The translations under genes were made by a program, and so were the position numbers. Shown here one piece after another: positions 25,073 through 33,751 of a stretch of DNA of 64,000 nt (its first letter is position 1; the number at the start of each line of letters is the position of its first letter). Below the pieces are notes generated by a model. It had not been told where the DNA came from. It saw only the letters and a program-made list of their open reading frames with translations, and searched no databases. This DNA is from an uncultured Clostridia bacterium (lineage in GTDB: Bacteria > Bacillota > Clostridia > Oscillospirales > Ruminococcaceae): contig CALWZA010000016.1 in assembly GCA_944385905.1 (NCBI GenBank), forward strand, positions 1-64,000, given 5' to 3'.

Positions 25073-26278
25073 TTATTCAATGCTGAGAAATTCGTCGGGA
25101 ACGTTTGAGAGAACCCGTTCGATTGAATCTATGCTCAGGCATCCGCTTCCGTGGGACGCCGCAAGCTCCGGTGAGTATTCTGCGTACGGCACAATATGAA
25201 TGTTTGAGTAGTTGTAGCCGTATTGGGTTATAATGGGGATTGCTTTTACCTCTGAAAAAGTAATCTCTCCCGTTTCAAGGCTTTTTGTAACGGTGAGGTC
25301 GCCTATTATGCCTACAAGAGTAAGCTCGGTGTTCTGTGCCGAAACAAAATTACCGAGACAGTAATAAACGAAAGCCTTTCCTCCGTCCGGCTTATCAATA
25401 AACTCCATTGTCTGAACGGTATGCGGCTGAGTGCCGATAATCAAATCCGCTCCCCACTCGACAAATTTTCGTGTAAGGTCTTTCTGCTGGTCCGTTACAA
25501 TATTAGTTGTCTCAATTCCGAAATGAGGGCTTACTATAACGACATCCGCAAGCTCGTCTGCTCTCTGAATCTGCTCCTTTATTGTGTCAAGCTCCGAGAG
25601 ATACACTATCTCACACTCCGACGAAGCCGGAAGAGACAGCCCGTTTGTATGCTCTGTGTAACCCAAAAAAGCGAAAGTAATTCCGTTTATCTCAAGAGTT
25701 CTGATATTGTCCATATCCTCTTTATCGCGGTAGGCTCCGTATCTTATAATACCCTTTTGAGAATCCCAGAAGTCCAGCGTTGCCAAAAGTCCTTCCTCGT
25801 TTTTGTCAAGAATATGGTTGTTTGAAATTGAAAACGCGTCAAAACCCATGTCTATCATTTTTTTGCCGAGATCCTCTGGAGTGCAGAATCTCGGATAATC
25901 GCTCGGCTCAAACTTATCGGTGACAAGAGTTTCCTGATTTAAAATCGCAAGGTCGGCAGGCTCGATGTATTTTACGACTTTTTCATAAACAAAGTCAAAA
26001 TCATAACCGTCTCCTCCTGCTCTGCGGTTAGCCTGCTTGTACAGAGACGAGTGAATAAGGTTGTCTCCTGCGCACACGATTCTGACCGACGGGTCGGGCA
26101 AAGGCTCTGCGGAAGACTCCGGCTCAGTTTCTGTCACAGGCGGTTTAGTTTCGGTGACGGTTTCAATTACTGAATTTTCAGTCACCTGCGGCTCATCAGT
26201 TATGATAGGCTTGCCGCACGAGCAGAGCAAAACAGCCGCGGCAACGGAATATATAAATACAAGTTTAGTTCGTTTCAT
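25073..26278 (-). CDS. CapA family lipoprotein (metallophosphatase fold)
   Basis: A 401-residue lipoprotein with signal peptide and lipobox VLLCSC, a Thr/Glu/Pro-rich linker, and a CapA/PgsA-type domain. That domain contains VRIVCAGDNLIHSSLY (metal-binding start), FDAFSISNNHILDKNEEGL, SPHFGIE and GTQPHTVQTMEF. CapA proteins take part in poly-gamma-glutamate capsule export in Bacillus, but most clostridial members are of unknown role, and no capBC genes are seen here. An upstream ATG (26338) would put residues ahead of the signal peptide, so 26278 is preferred, though its ribosome site is not strong. Confidence 0.82.
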   Translation of the reverse strand: MKRTKLVFIYSVAAAVLLCSCGKPIITDEPQVTENSVIETVTETKPPVTETEPESSAEPLPDPSVRIVCAGDNLIHSSLYKQANRRAGGDGYDFDFVYEKVVKYIEPADLAILNQETLVTDKFEPSDYPRFCTPEDLGKKMIDMGFDAFSISNNHILDKNEEGLLATLDFWDSQKGIIRYGAYRDKEDMDNIRTLEINGITFAFLGYTEHTNGLSLPASSECEIVYLSELDTIKEQIQRADELADVVIVSPHFGIETTNIVTDQQKDLTRKFVEWGADLIIGTQPHTVQTMEFIDKPDGGKAFVYYCLGNFVSAQNTELTLVGIIGDLTVTKSLETGEITFSEVKAIPIITQYGYNYSNIHIVPYAEYSPELAASHGSGCLSIDSIERVLSNVPDEFLSIE

Positions 26279-26509
26279 AATCATAAATAAAGGTATCCGT
26301 TCAAAAATAATTTCAAGGCGGTGAACAATAATATTCACATTAATTATAACATAATTAAAGAAAAAATCAAGACAAAAAGAAACATTTCTTAATTAGTCTT
26401 TTTATGCGGCTGCGTGTATTGACTGAACAGTGATTTATGATATAATTAATGTATAATATTATTATACATCCACTGTGTTTTCACCGATTTTACGTTGATG
26501 AAAGGGTTG

Positions 26510-27391
26510 ATGCCATTGAAAGTTCTAAAAAAAATTAAATTTCGTAATATGTTTATGCTAACGCTGGCCGGGTTAATAAACGGAATAGGTATTACTATAT
26601 TTCTTACTCCCGTTAATTTATACGATAGTGGCATTTCGGGAACGGCAATGCTGCTTGACCAGATAACCCCTGCATACCTGACGCTGTCTGTTTTTCTTCT
26701 CGTTTTAAACATACCTCTTTTCATATACGGACTTAAAAGGCAGGGAGTTTTATTTACTGTCTATGCCATTTACACAGTCGCGGTTTATTCATTAACTGCA
26801 TGGCTAATAAACGACATACTCCCGATTGACGTAAGCGTCGCCTCTCCCCTCGCAGGGCAGGATTTGCTTCTGTGCGCACTGTTCGGAGGACTTATATCGG
26901 GAACAGGAAGCGGTCTTGCAATTCGTTTCGGCGGAGCTATGGACGGAATAGAGGTTATGGCGGTTATATTCGCTAAAAGGCTCGGAATATCCGTAGGCAC
27001 ATTTGTAATGCTTTACAACGTACTTTTATACATAGTGTGCGGAATTGTCATCAACAGCTGGGTTCTGCCGCTGTACTCGATTGTAACATACATGGCGGCC
27101 TTAAAAACGGTTGACTTTATTGTAGACGGTATAGACAGAGCGAAATGCGCGGTTATCATAACCGTTTCACCAGACGAGATATGCGAGGCTCTGTCTTCCG
27201 CATTTGAAAGCGGAATGACCCGCCTTGCCGCAAAAGGCGGATATTCAAACGCTGACAAAACCATGATATATTTTATCGTAAACCGCTTTCAGGTTACAAA
27301 AATGAAGGATATTGTGCATGAAATAGACCCGACGGCGTATATAACTATAAGCGATGTCGCCGACGTATATTCGGTAAACAGCAAAACCTGA
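26510..27391 (+). CDS. YitT family membrane protein
   Basis: A 293-residue protein with five to six hydrophobic segments (YitT/DUF161 domain, about residues 15-200) and a soluble C-terminal DUF2179 domain (CAVIITVSPDEICEALSSAF to ITISDVADVY). FGGAMDGIEVMAVIFAKRLG is the typical family loop. Function is unknown in general; some members have been linked to anion or amino-acid movement. AAAGGG precedes the ATG at 26510; earlier ATGs at 26495 and 26498 lack a site. Confidence 0.85.
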   Translation: MPLKVLKKIKFRNMFMLTLAGLINGIGITIFLTPVNLYDSGISGTAMLLDQITPAYLTLSVFLLVLNIPLFIYGLKRQGVLFTVYAIYTVAVYSLTAWLINDILPIDVSVASPLAGQDLLLCALFGGLISGTGSGLAIRFGGAMDGIEVMAVIFAKRLGISVGTFVMLYNVLLYIVCGIVINSWVLPLYSIVTYMAALKTVDFIVDGIDRAKCAVIITVSPDEICEALSSAFESGMTRLAAKGGYSNADKTMIYFIVNRFQVTKMKDIVHEIDPTAYITISDVADVYSVNSKT

Positions 27392-27403
27392 CAAAAAACA
27401 ATT

Positions 27404-27445
27404 AAAAAGCAGACAGCGCAATTTTGCACAGTCTGCTTTAATTTT
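27404..27445 (+). terminator. Terminator after the YitT-type gene
   Basis: AAAGCAGAC and GTCTGCTTT (27405-27440) form a stem with a GCGC-containing loop, followed by AATTTTTG. Confidence 0.75.
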
Positions 27446-27456
27446 TGCCGGGTTAC

Positions 27457-27985
27457 TCATCCGTGTATTTCATCATATAAAGGCTGCTGTCAAGAATGTT
27501 TTTATATCCGATGTGAGTTGTATTTTTTCATGACAGTTCGTCAGTTGTCATCGGGATCAGCATAGGCAACATAAGTAGTGTCACCTTCTAAAGTAAATTA
27601 AAGGCAGCCAAGCTTTCTGAAAACTTGTCGCCGATCTGCTCCCACTCGGTACCGTTATACTTCATCAAAATTCCGCTGAGCGGACCGATTGAGTCAGTGT
27701 TTTGCTTGCCGGTGAAGAATAGTCTCCGTTTCCCTTCATATCCCCGACATACATTCCTCATCCCTAAACATCATAAATCTTGTTCCCTATTATATTAAAG
27801 TTTTTGCATCCCGCAAAAAGCTGAACTCCGTTGCAGCCAAGCTTTGTAAAGACACAGTTTTCAATGGTGATATCCTTAGCTATATGAAAGCTTACAGCGG
27901 CGGAAGCTCAACAGCCCGCAAGTGAAACATCAACTGCCGCAGCTGACAGCGCGCAAATTGTCGCTGTTAATAATTTACTTTTCAT
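27457..27985 (-). pseudogene. Decayed lipoprotein gene (beta-helix and propeller-like remnants)
   Basis: The gap 27392-28221 holds a broken minus-strand gene. A strong ribosome site (GGAGGGG) and ATG at 27985 begin MKSKLLTATICALSAAAVDV, a signal peptide ending in SLAGC and then a TGA. The same frame goes on with ITIENCVFTKLGCNGVQLFA and FNIIGNKIYDV, like a right-handed parallel beta-helix, interrupted by TAG and TGA. A shifted frame then gives GILMKYNGTEWEQIGDKFSE and, after another shift, EGDTTYVAYADPDDN, typical of W-x-x-VG...YVAY propeller repeats. The protein was probably an exported polysaccharide- or surface-binding lipoprotein, mostly deleted. Calls rest on motif look, not a search. 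Confidence 0.65.
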
Positions 27986-28168
27986 ATTCCCCTCCATCAT
28001 TTCGCTATTTTTCCCTTTAAGAACGACATTACACACTAATAATGAATTTGCTGTATCATATTGCACAAAATTGTCAATGCACGTTTATGCATGAGTCAAA
28101 TGTATATGTCAATGAAACTCAGTTATATTTATTGTCTTATATTATCTTGCGTTTTTTGTTTTGTTCTA

Positions 28169-28197
28169 TTTACTTATTATGCTGTTTGAAGTATACT
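28169..28197 (+). promoter_or_regulatory. Sigma-A promoter of rsmA
   Basis: TTTACT (28169-28174), a 17-base spacer and TATACT (28192-28197). The predicted start near 28204 excludes the ATG at 28042 as the rsmA start. Confidence 0.55.
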
Positions 28198-28230
28198 CAT
28201 ATAAGTATAATTTATAATGAGGTGAGTTAT

Positions 28231-29097
28231 CTGGAAAATCTATCTAATATAAACGTTATTAAGAGCCTTCTTGCAAAACACAATTTTTCGTTTTCAAAAG
28301 CGCTGGGGCAGAATTTTCTCATAAATCCGTCGGTTTGCCCAAAAATAGCCGAAATGGGAAACGCTCGGAAAGGATTCGGAATAATAGAAATCGGAACGGG
28401 TGTGGGCGTTTTGACAAACGAGCTTGCAAAGCGTGCGGACAGGGTGGTTGCGGTCGAAATCGACGAAAGGCTTCTGCCTGTGCTTGCGGAAACCCTTTCA
28501 GAATACAGCAATGTTAAGATTATAAACGCCGATATCATGAAGGTTGATTTGAAAAAGCTTATAGCCGACGAATTTTCAGGTCTTGAGGTCGCTGTCTGCG
28601 CAAATCTGCCATATTATCTTACGTCCCCTATTATTATGTCTCTGCTTGAGCAAAGACTTCCCATACATTCAATCACCGTCATGGTTCAAAAAGAAGCCGG
28701 AGTCAGGCTCTGCACCGGAATGGGGGCCCGTGACATGGGGGCGGTTACGGTCGCGGTGAATTATTTCAGCTCCCCGAAAATCCTTTTTAACGTTTCAAGA
28801 GGAAGCTTTATGCCGTCTCCGAACGTTGACAGCTGTGTTGTCAGGTTTGACATAAAAGACAAGACTCCGGACGGAGTAAGCGATGAAAAATGGTTTTTCA
28901 AGGTCGCGAGGGGCGCTTTTTCTCAGCGGCGAAAAACCCTTGTAAACTCCGTTTCGTCCGCGCTCGGCATACCGAAAGAAAATGCCGCAAAAGCCGCACA
29001 AGCAGCCTCGCTTCTCCCAAACGTACGTCCTGAACAGCTGTCAATGGAACAGTTTATTGTCTTTTCGGAGGAGCTTAAAAAGCTTTCACTCATGTAG
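28231..29097 (+). CDS. rsmA: 16S rRNA dimethyladenosine transferase RsmA (KsgA)
   Basis: A 288-residue enzyme that dimethylates two adjacent adenosines near the 3' end of 16S rRNA. The SAM-binding start FSKALGQNFLINPSV, motif IIEIGTGVGVLTNELAK and catalytic NLPYYLTSPIIM are intact, and the C-terminal domain is full length. The family N-terminus (MENLxNIxxIKxLL) matches residues encoded from CTG 28231 (ENLSNINVIKSLL), and GAGGTGAG lies 6 bases before that CTG. GTG 28222 is in frame but sits inside the ribosome site. The frame from ATG 28042 would translate the promoter. CTG is therefore the likeliest initiator. Confidence 0.93.
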   Translation: MENLSNINVIKSLLAKHNFSFSKALGQNFLINPSVCPKIAEMGNARKGFGIIEIGTGVGVLTNELAKRADRVVAVEIDERLLPVLAETLSEYSNVKIINADIMKVDLKKLIADEFSGLEVAVCANLPYYLTSPIIMSLLEQRLPIHSITVMVQKEAGVRLCTGMGARDMGAVTVAVNYFSSPKILFNVSRGSFMPSPNVDSCVVRFDIKDKTPDGVSDEKWFFKVARGAFSQRRKTLVNSVSSALGIPKENAAKAAQAASLLPNVRPEQLSMEQFIVFSEELKKLSLM

Positions 29098-29123
29098 TCT
29101 CACCATCATTTTATAACTAACCG

Positions 29124-29162
29124 TCCGCTGAGAATACTTTAACGTATTTTCAGCGGATTTTT
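29124..29162 (+). terminator. Terminator after rsmA
   Basis: TCCGCTGAGAATAC and GTATTTTCAGCGGA (29124-29157) form a stem followed by TTTTTA. Confidence 0.85.
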
Positions 29163-29175
29163 ACTATATGTAAAA

Positions 29176-29208
29176 TTGTGACAATTTTCTCCTTTCGGTA
29201 GTTATAAA
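29176..29208 (+). promoter_or_regulatory. Possible Spo0A-type promoter of spoIIE
   Basis: TTGTGA (29176-29181) and TATAAA (29203-29208) are 21 bases apart, the abnormal spacing known for B. subtilis spoIIE and spoIIG promoters, which need Spo0A. The spacer contains TTTCGGTA, whose complement TACCGAAA is one base off the 0A box TGNCGAA. The assignment is tentative. Confidence 0.4.
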
Positions 29209-29279
29209 ATATCTGCTGTACAGTATTTTATGAATATTAAATCAGCTTTGGCGGATGTTTTGAAAGGAAAGGTTGTAAA

Positions 29280-31565
29280 ATGGCGACGCTGAAAACCGAG
29301 CAAATCAATCAAACAAACGAAGAATTTAAACTACCTATGAAAAAAATAAACGAAGGCATTGCGGCTGCGGTGTCTTCCGCTCTTTGCGCTGCGGGCAGGA
29401 TAATGGGCTACATTTCTCCTTTTAATATTGTTCCAGCTGTTCTTTTCTCGCCCATAAACGGTTTGGCGGCGTTTTTCTTCAGCATGATAGTTTATATTTT
29501 CTCCGGGAACGAAAAAAGCGGAGCGGTTAATCTGCTCACGATTGCCCTGCTGTCTCTGCTCAAGCTGTTTAAGCCTTCGGTTTTTGAGGGAAAATCCGCC
29601 CCGGCACGCTGCGCTGTTATTTCGGGAGCAAGCCTGGCGGCATTTTCAACCGCCGCTTTCCTTTTGCTCGACGAAAGTGTTTCCGATTATACTTTTCAAA
29701 TCGTTTCCTCTCTTTTAGGAGCGGCGGCGGTTTATTTTGCAATGTCGGTTTTTATACCCTTTTCAGAGGGGCGTTCGGTTTCGTCTACTCAAACGGGAAG
29801 AGTGGGCGTATGTTTCCTATACGTTTGCTCCGTATGTGTGCTATCATCGTTTTCGTTTTTTGATTTCACGCCCGGACGCTCTGCCGGGGTTTTCGTAATT
29901 CTTGTCGTAATGATGAAGCTTCCGAAAACCGCCGGAGCTTTCACCGCTGTTTTAACAGCCTGCGGAGTTATTTTCTGCCGCCCGGAGCTTTCTCAGAACA
30001 CTGTCTTGCTGTCAATAGCCGCACTGATAACAGGAGCTGCCGCCGCAAAAAGCAGGTTTATCACATCCGTTGTGTTCCTTGCTCTGAATGTTGTCTGCTC
30101 GCTTGCGGTCGGCTTAAACTCAGACACCTTTCCGTTTCTTATCGATATAATCGTCGCCTGCGCCGCATTTGCCCTTATTCCCGAAAAAGCTTTAAACAAA
30201 GCAGTTGCAAAGCTTAATCTCATAAGACTTTCAAATGACGCAAACGATAACCTTTCGCTTAGGCTGAGCTTCGCTTCAAAAATGCTTGATGACGTTCGCG
30301 AACAAATAAACGGCGTCTCTGAGGCTGTCGAAAGAAAGAAGCCCAAATCAGAAATCCGCTCGGATGTCTGCGAAAAAGTCTGCGGCAGCTGCCGAGACAA
30401 CGCAAGATGCTGGGCAACGGGATATGACTATGTTCAGTGCGCTTTCGCGCTTCTTGAGCAAAAGCTCCGCAGAGACGGTTTCATAACCGTAAATACCGTT
30501 TGCGCGAGACTTCAGGGATGCAGAAAAAAAGAAGAGCTTGCTTCGGAATTTAACCTTGCATATGAGCGTGAGGCATTTGAAAACGAACGCGCTCAAAAGT
30601 GCACTAATCTCCGTGAGCTTATGACCGAACAGCTTTCAACGACATCAGACATCCTCGACAGCCTTTGCTGCGGACTTCGTGATTCATCAAAAGTAGATTC
30701 GGAGCTTACCGCCTGCCTTAAAACCCGCCTTTCGGAAATCGGGTTGGTTTCGGTTCGCCCCGCTGTTTTTCGGGATACTTTTGGAAGACTTTCGGTTGAG
30801 ATTTTTGCTGGAGTCAAGGAAAAACTCAATCCTGCGGTTATTTGCTGCGAAGCCTCAGAGGCAATCGGTGCCGAGTTGTCACTGCCGGTCGTTACGGTTG
30901 CGGACAAGCTTATGAGGCTTGAAATGAGCGAAAAACCGTCTTTAAAAGCTTTTGTGGGCTTTTATCAGGTTTCGGGCAGCCCCGACGAATACTGCGGAGA
31001 CTCCTATGATGAGCTTAATGTCGCCGAAAAAGAAAAATATATAATGATATCCGACGGAATGGGAACAGGCAAAAAGGCAAGGCTGAACTCGCTTTTTGCC
31101 GTAACCCTCGCTTCAAGACTTATAACAGCCGGTTTCTCTCCCTCCGCTTCGCTCAGACTGATAAACTCTATTATCCGTGTCAAAGGCTGGGACGAGAGTT
31201 TTTCAACTTTTGACCTTGTTCACATCAACCTGAGCAGCGGCGAGCTGTCGGTTCTTAAAGCCGGTGCCGCCCCAAGCTATGTATACAGCGGCGGAAAACT
31301 GTCAAAGCTCGAAATGTCTTCTTTGCCGCTCGGCATTTTCACCGCTCCCGAATATGCCTGCGCAAGCGTTAAAATACAATCTGGCGACATTGTTATCATG
31401 CTCACCGACGGCGCGGAATCGATAACCTCTAAGCTAACTCAGCTTATTTCCGACAACAGGAAATGCTCTCCTGAAGAACTGGCTCAAATACTTGTCGACG
31501 CCGCCTCCGAGTCTGATTCACCAAGACGCGACGATATTACAGCATCAGTTATAAAAATATGCTGA
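29280..31565 (+). CDS. spoIIE: Stage II sporulation protein E (SpoIIE phosphatase)
   Basis: A 761-residue membrane phosphatase that dephosphorylates SpoIIAA in the forespore and so activates sigma F. The first 310 or so residues hold about ten hydrophobic segments. A central region of about 230 residues contains a Cys-rich stretch (VCEKVCGSCRDNARC). The C-terminal PP2C/SpoIIE domain shows DSYDELNVAEKEKYIMISDG, SDGMGTGKKA, and the late metal site LTDGAE with DDITA at the end. The start is clear, with GAAAGGAAAGG upstream. It is direct evidence that the organism belongs to a sporulating lineage. Confidence 0.93.
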   Translation: MATLKTEQINQTNEEFKLPMKKINEGIAAAVSSALCAAGRIMGYISPFNIVPAVLFSPINGLAAFFFSMIVYIFSGNEKSGAVNLLTIALLSLLKLFKPSVFEGKSAPARCAVISGASLAAFSTAAFLLLDESVSDYTFQIVSSLLGAAAVYFAMSVFIPFSEGRSVSSTQTGRVGVCFLYVCSVCVLSSFSFFDFTPGRSAGVFVILVVMMKLPKTAGAFTAVLTACGVIFCRPELSQNTVLLSIAALITGAAAAKSRFITSVVFLALNVVCSLAVGLNSDTFPFLIDIIVACAAFALIPEKALNKAVAKLNLIRLSNDANDNLSLRLSFASKMLDDVREQINGVSEAVERKKPKSEIRSDVCEKVCGSCRDNARCWATGYDYVQCAFALLEQKLRRDGFITVNTVCARLQGCRKKEELASEFNLAYEREAFENERAQKCTNLRELMTEQLSTTSDILDSLCCGLRDSSKVDSELTACLKTRLSEIGLVSVRPAVFRDTFGRLSVEIFAGVKEKLNPAVICCEASEAIGAELSLPVVTVADKLMRLEMSEKPSLKAFVGFYQVSGSPDEYCGDSYDELNVAEKEKYIMISDGMGTGKKARLNSLFAVTLASRLITAGFSPSASLRLINSIIRVKGWDESFSTFDLVHINLSSGELSVLKAGAAPSYVYSGGKLSKLEMSSLPLGIFTAPEYACASVKIQSGDIVIMLTDGAESITSKLTQLISDNRKCSPEELAQILVDAASESDSPRRDDITASVIKIC

Positions 31566-31680
31566 CATTATTGTATACATTAAAGAGATGTTTCCTATAA
31601 TATTTACATTGTATATAGTTAAAATGCACATAAATCAAATTTAAAATATGTGTAAAACTAAAGAATTTGCCAAAAAACTA

Positions 31681-31709
31681 TTGATTTTTTTTAATAATTT
31701 TGGTATTAT
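31681..31709 (+). promoter_or_regulatory. Sigma-A promoter of the glycogen operon
   Basis: TTGATT (31681-31686), a 17-base T-rich spacer and TATTAT (31704-31709). The rest of 31566-31680 is AT-rich without recognisable features. Confidence 0.55.
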
Positions 31710-31743
31710 AATTACAATAAAATAAATCAGCCAAAGGAGGAAG

Positions 31744-31774
31744 ACCGCTGTTATCGCGGTTCGCTGACCAATGA
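31744..31774 (+). promoter_or_regulatory. Leader hairpin and possible minicistron before glgB
   Basis: A very strong Shine-Dalgarno, AAAGGAGG (31733-31740), lies 30 bases before the glgB ATG, too far for direct use. In between, ACCGC/GCGGT (31744-31760) can form a hairpin. A CTG at 31748, 7 bases after the Shine-Dalgarno, opens eight codons (LLSRFADQ) that end in TGA at 31772-31774, overlapping the glgB ATG as ATGA. Either the hairpin shortens the spacing or a CTG-started leader peptide couples translation to glgB. Confidence 0.35.
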
Positions 31775-33747
31775 TTTATAACCTTACTTCAAAAGAAAAA
31801 AAAGATTACCAGGCTTTCAAAAACGGTACAAACTATCATGCGCATGATCTTTTCGGCGCACACGAAACGACCGTTCGCGGAAAAAACGGAGTAGCTTTTA
31901 AGGTGTGGGCTCCGAATGCTTCGGCAGTTTCTGTTGTCGGAGATTTTAACGGATGGAGTGAATCGGACGGAAAGATGAGGCGCGTCCCCGATACCGACGT
32001 ATGGACCGCGTTTTTCGAGGGCGTTAAAAAATATGACACATATAAATATTGTATTACCGGAGCAAACGGCGAAAAGAGAATGAAAGCCGATCCTTACGGA
32101 AACCATATGGAACTTAAGCCATCAACCGGCACAAAATACTACGACATTGACGGCTTTTCATGGACCGACTCGGCGTGGCAGCAAAAAAAAGCCGAGCAGA
32201 ATATCTACGAGTCCCCTATCAACATATACGAAGTCAATTTAGGCTCATGGAAAAAATATCCCGACGGAAACCTTTTCAGTTATAAAAAATTCGCCGAGGA
32301 AGCTGTTCCGTATATTAAATCCATGGGTTATACTCACGTTGAATTCATGCCGCTTGCCGAATATCCTTTCGACGGCTCATGGGGATATCAGATAATCGGA
32401 TACTATGCTCCGACATCACGATTCGGAACTCCTCACGATTTCATGGCAATGGTTAACGCTTTCCATAAAGCAGGAATAGGCGTGATACTCGACTGGGTTC
32501 CCGCTCATTTTCCGAGAGACGAAGCCGGACTTTTTGAGTTTGACGGCGGCTCATGCTATGAATATTCCGAACCGCTCAAGCGAGAACACAAAAACTGGGG
32601 AACAATGGTTTTCGACTTCGGCAAAAACGAGGTCAGAAGCTTTTTGATTTCAAACGCCCTGCACTGGCTTGAAAAATATCACATTGACGGAATAAGAGTT
32701 GACGCTGTCGCCTCAATGCTTTATCTTGACTATGACAGGAGAGACGGAGAATGGCAGCCCAATGTAAACGGAGGAAACGAAAACCTTGAAGCCGTCGAAT
32801 TTCTCCAAAAGCTCAACACCGCTGTTTTCGCAAAGTTTCCAAACACTCTGATGATTGCGGAAGAGTCAACCGCCTGGCCGAACGTTTCAAAACCGGTTGA
32901 CATAGGAGGACTCGGTTTCAACTTTAAATGGAACATGGGCTGGATGAACGATATGCTCAAGTACATGGCGCTTGACCCTATTCACCGTTCATATCATCAC
33001 AACCAGCTTACCTTTTCGTTCTTTTATGCTTTTTCAGAAAACTTTATTCTTCCGATTTCTCATGACGAGGTTGTTCACGGAAAAAAATCGCTGATAGATA
33101 AAATGTTCGGAGACATAGAGCAGAAGTTTATGGGCGCAAAAGCGTTTATGGCTTATATGACCGCTCACCCCGGAAAGAAAATGCTGTTTATGGGACAGGA
33201 ATTCGCACAGTTTCGTGAGTGGAATTACGAGGACAGCCTTGAGTGGTTTATGCCGGAAAAATTCGACAGCCATAAAAACTATCAGAAGTTTATTAAAAAT
33301 TTGAATGCCTTTTATTTAAAAAACTCTCCGTTTTGGGAAATCGACTTCTCTTGGGAAGGCTTTAACTGGATATCCAACGACGACTACACTCAAAGTATTA
33401 TTGTTTTCCGGCGTATGGACAAGCTCGGAAACGAAATTGTCGTTGTATGCAACTTTGTTCCGGTTGAAAGGAAAAATTACTCGTTCGGAGTGCCTTATAA
33501 AGGAAGCTATACCGAGGTGTTCAACACCGCGTCGCCAGACGGAAGCCCTTGCTTGAACGGTACGGTAAAATCAGAGAAAAAGCCAATGCACGGTCATGAG
33601 CAGTCTGTTACGGTAGACATACCTCCTCTTTCGGTTATGTATTTTAAAATAAAAAAATCTGTTTCCAGAAAAAGAAAAGCAGACGCCGCGCCTGTTTCTT
33701 CATTAAATAAAAAAAATAAACTCTCTCAAAGCGAAAGGATCGGGTGA
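31771..33747 (+). CDS. glgB: 1,4-alpha-glucan branching enzyme GlgB
   Basis: A 658-residue GH13 enzyme that makes the alpha-1,6 branches of glycogen. The N-terminal carbohydrate-binding module-48 part ([20 protein letters not shown]) is followed by the TIM barrel with [15 protein letters not shown] (nucleophile Asp), [10 protein letters not shown] (acid Glu) and [14 protein letters not shown]. The C-terminus carries a lysine-rich tail. Length is typical of the short form without the second N1 domain. ATG 31771 is fixed by an in-frame TGA at 31765. It is the first gene of glgBCDA. Confidence 0.95.
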   Translation: MIYNLTSKEKKDYQAFKNGTNYHAHDLFGAHETTVRGKNGVAFKVWAPNASAVSVVGDFNGWSESDGKMRRVPDTDVWTAFFEGVKKYDTYKYCITGANGEKRMKADPYGNHMELKPSTGTKYYDIDGFSWTDSAWQQKKAEQNIYESPINIYEVNLGSWKKYPDGNLFSYKKFAEEAVPYIKSMGYTHVEFMPLAEYPFDGSWGYQIIGYYAPTSRFGTPHDFMAMVNAFHKAGIGVILDWVPAHFPRDEAGLFEFDGGSCYEYSEPLKREHKNWGTMVFDFGKNEVRSFLISNALHWLEKYHIDGIRVDAVASMLYLDYDRRDGEWQPNVNGGNENLEAVEFLQKLNTAVFAKFPNTLMIAEESTAWPNVSKPVDIGGLGFNFKWNMGWMNDMLKYMALDPIHRSYHHNQLTFSFFYAFSENFILPISHDEVVHGKKSLIDKMFGDIEQKFMGAKAFMAYMTAHPGKKMLFMGQEFAQFREWNYEDSLEWFMPEKFDSHKNYQKFIKNLNAFYLKNSPFWEIDFSWEGFNWISNDDYTQSIIVFRRMDKLGNEIVVVCNFVPVERKNYSFGVPYKGSYTEVFNTASPDGSPCLNGTVKSEKKPMHGHEQSVTVDIPPLSVMYFKIKKSVSRKRKADAAPVSSLNKKNKLSQSERIG

Positions 33748-33751
33748 AAGT

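Noticed and set aside
28042..28230. Extension of rsmA to the ATG at 28042
   Set aside because: It would translate a promoter and a hydrophobic, Cys/Tyr-rich stretch absent from the RsmA family.
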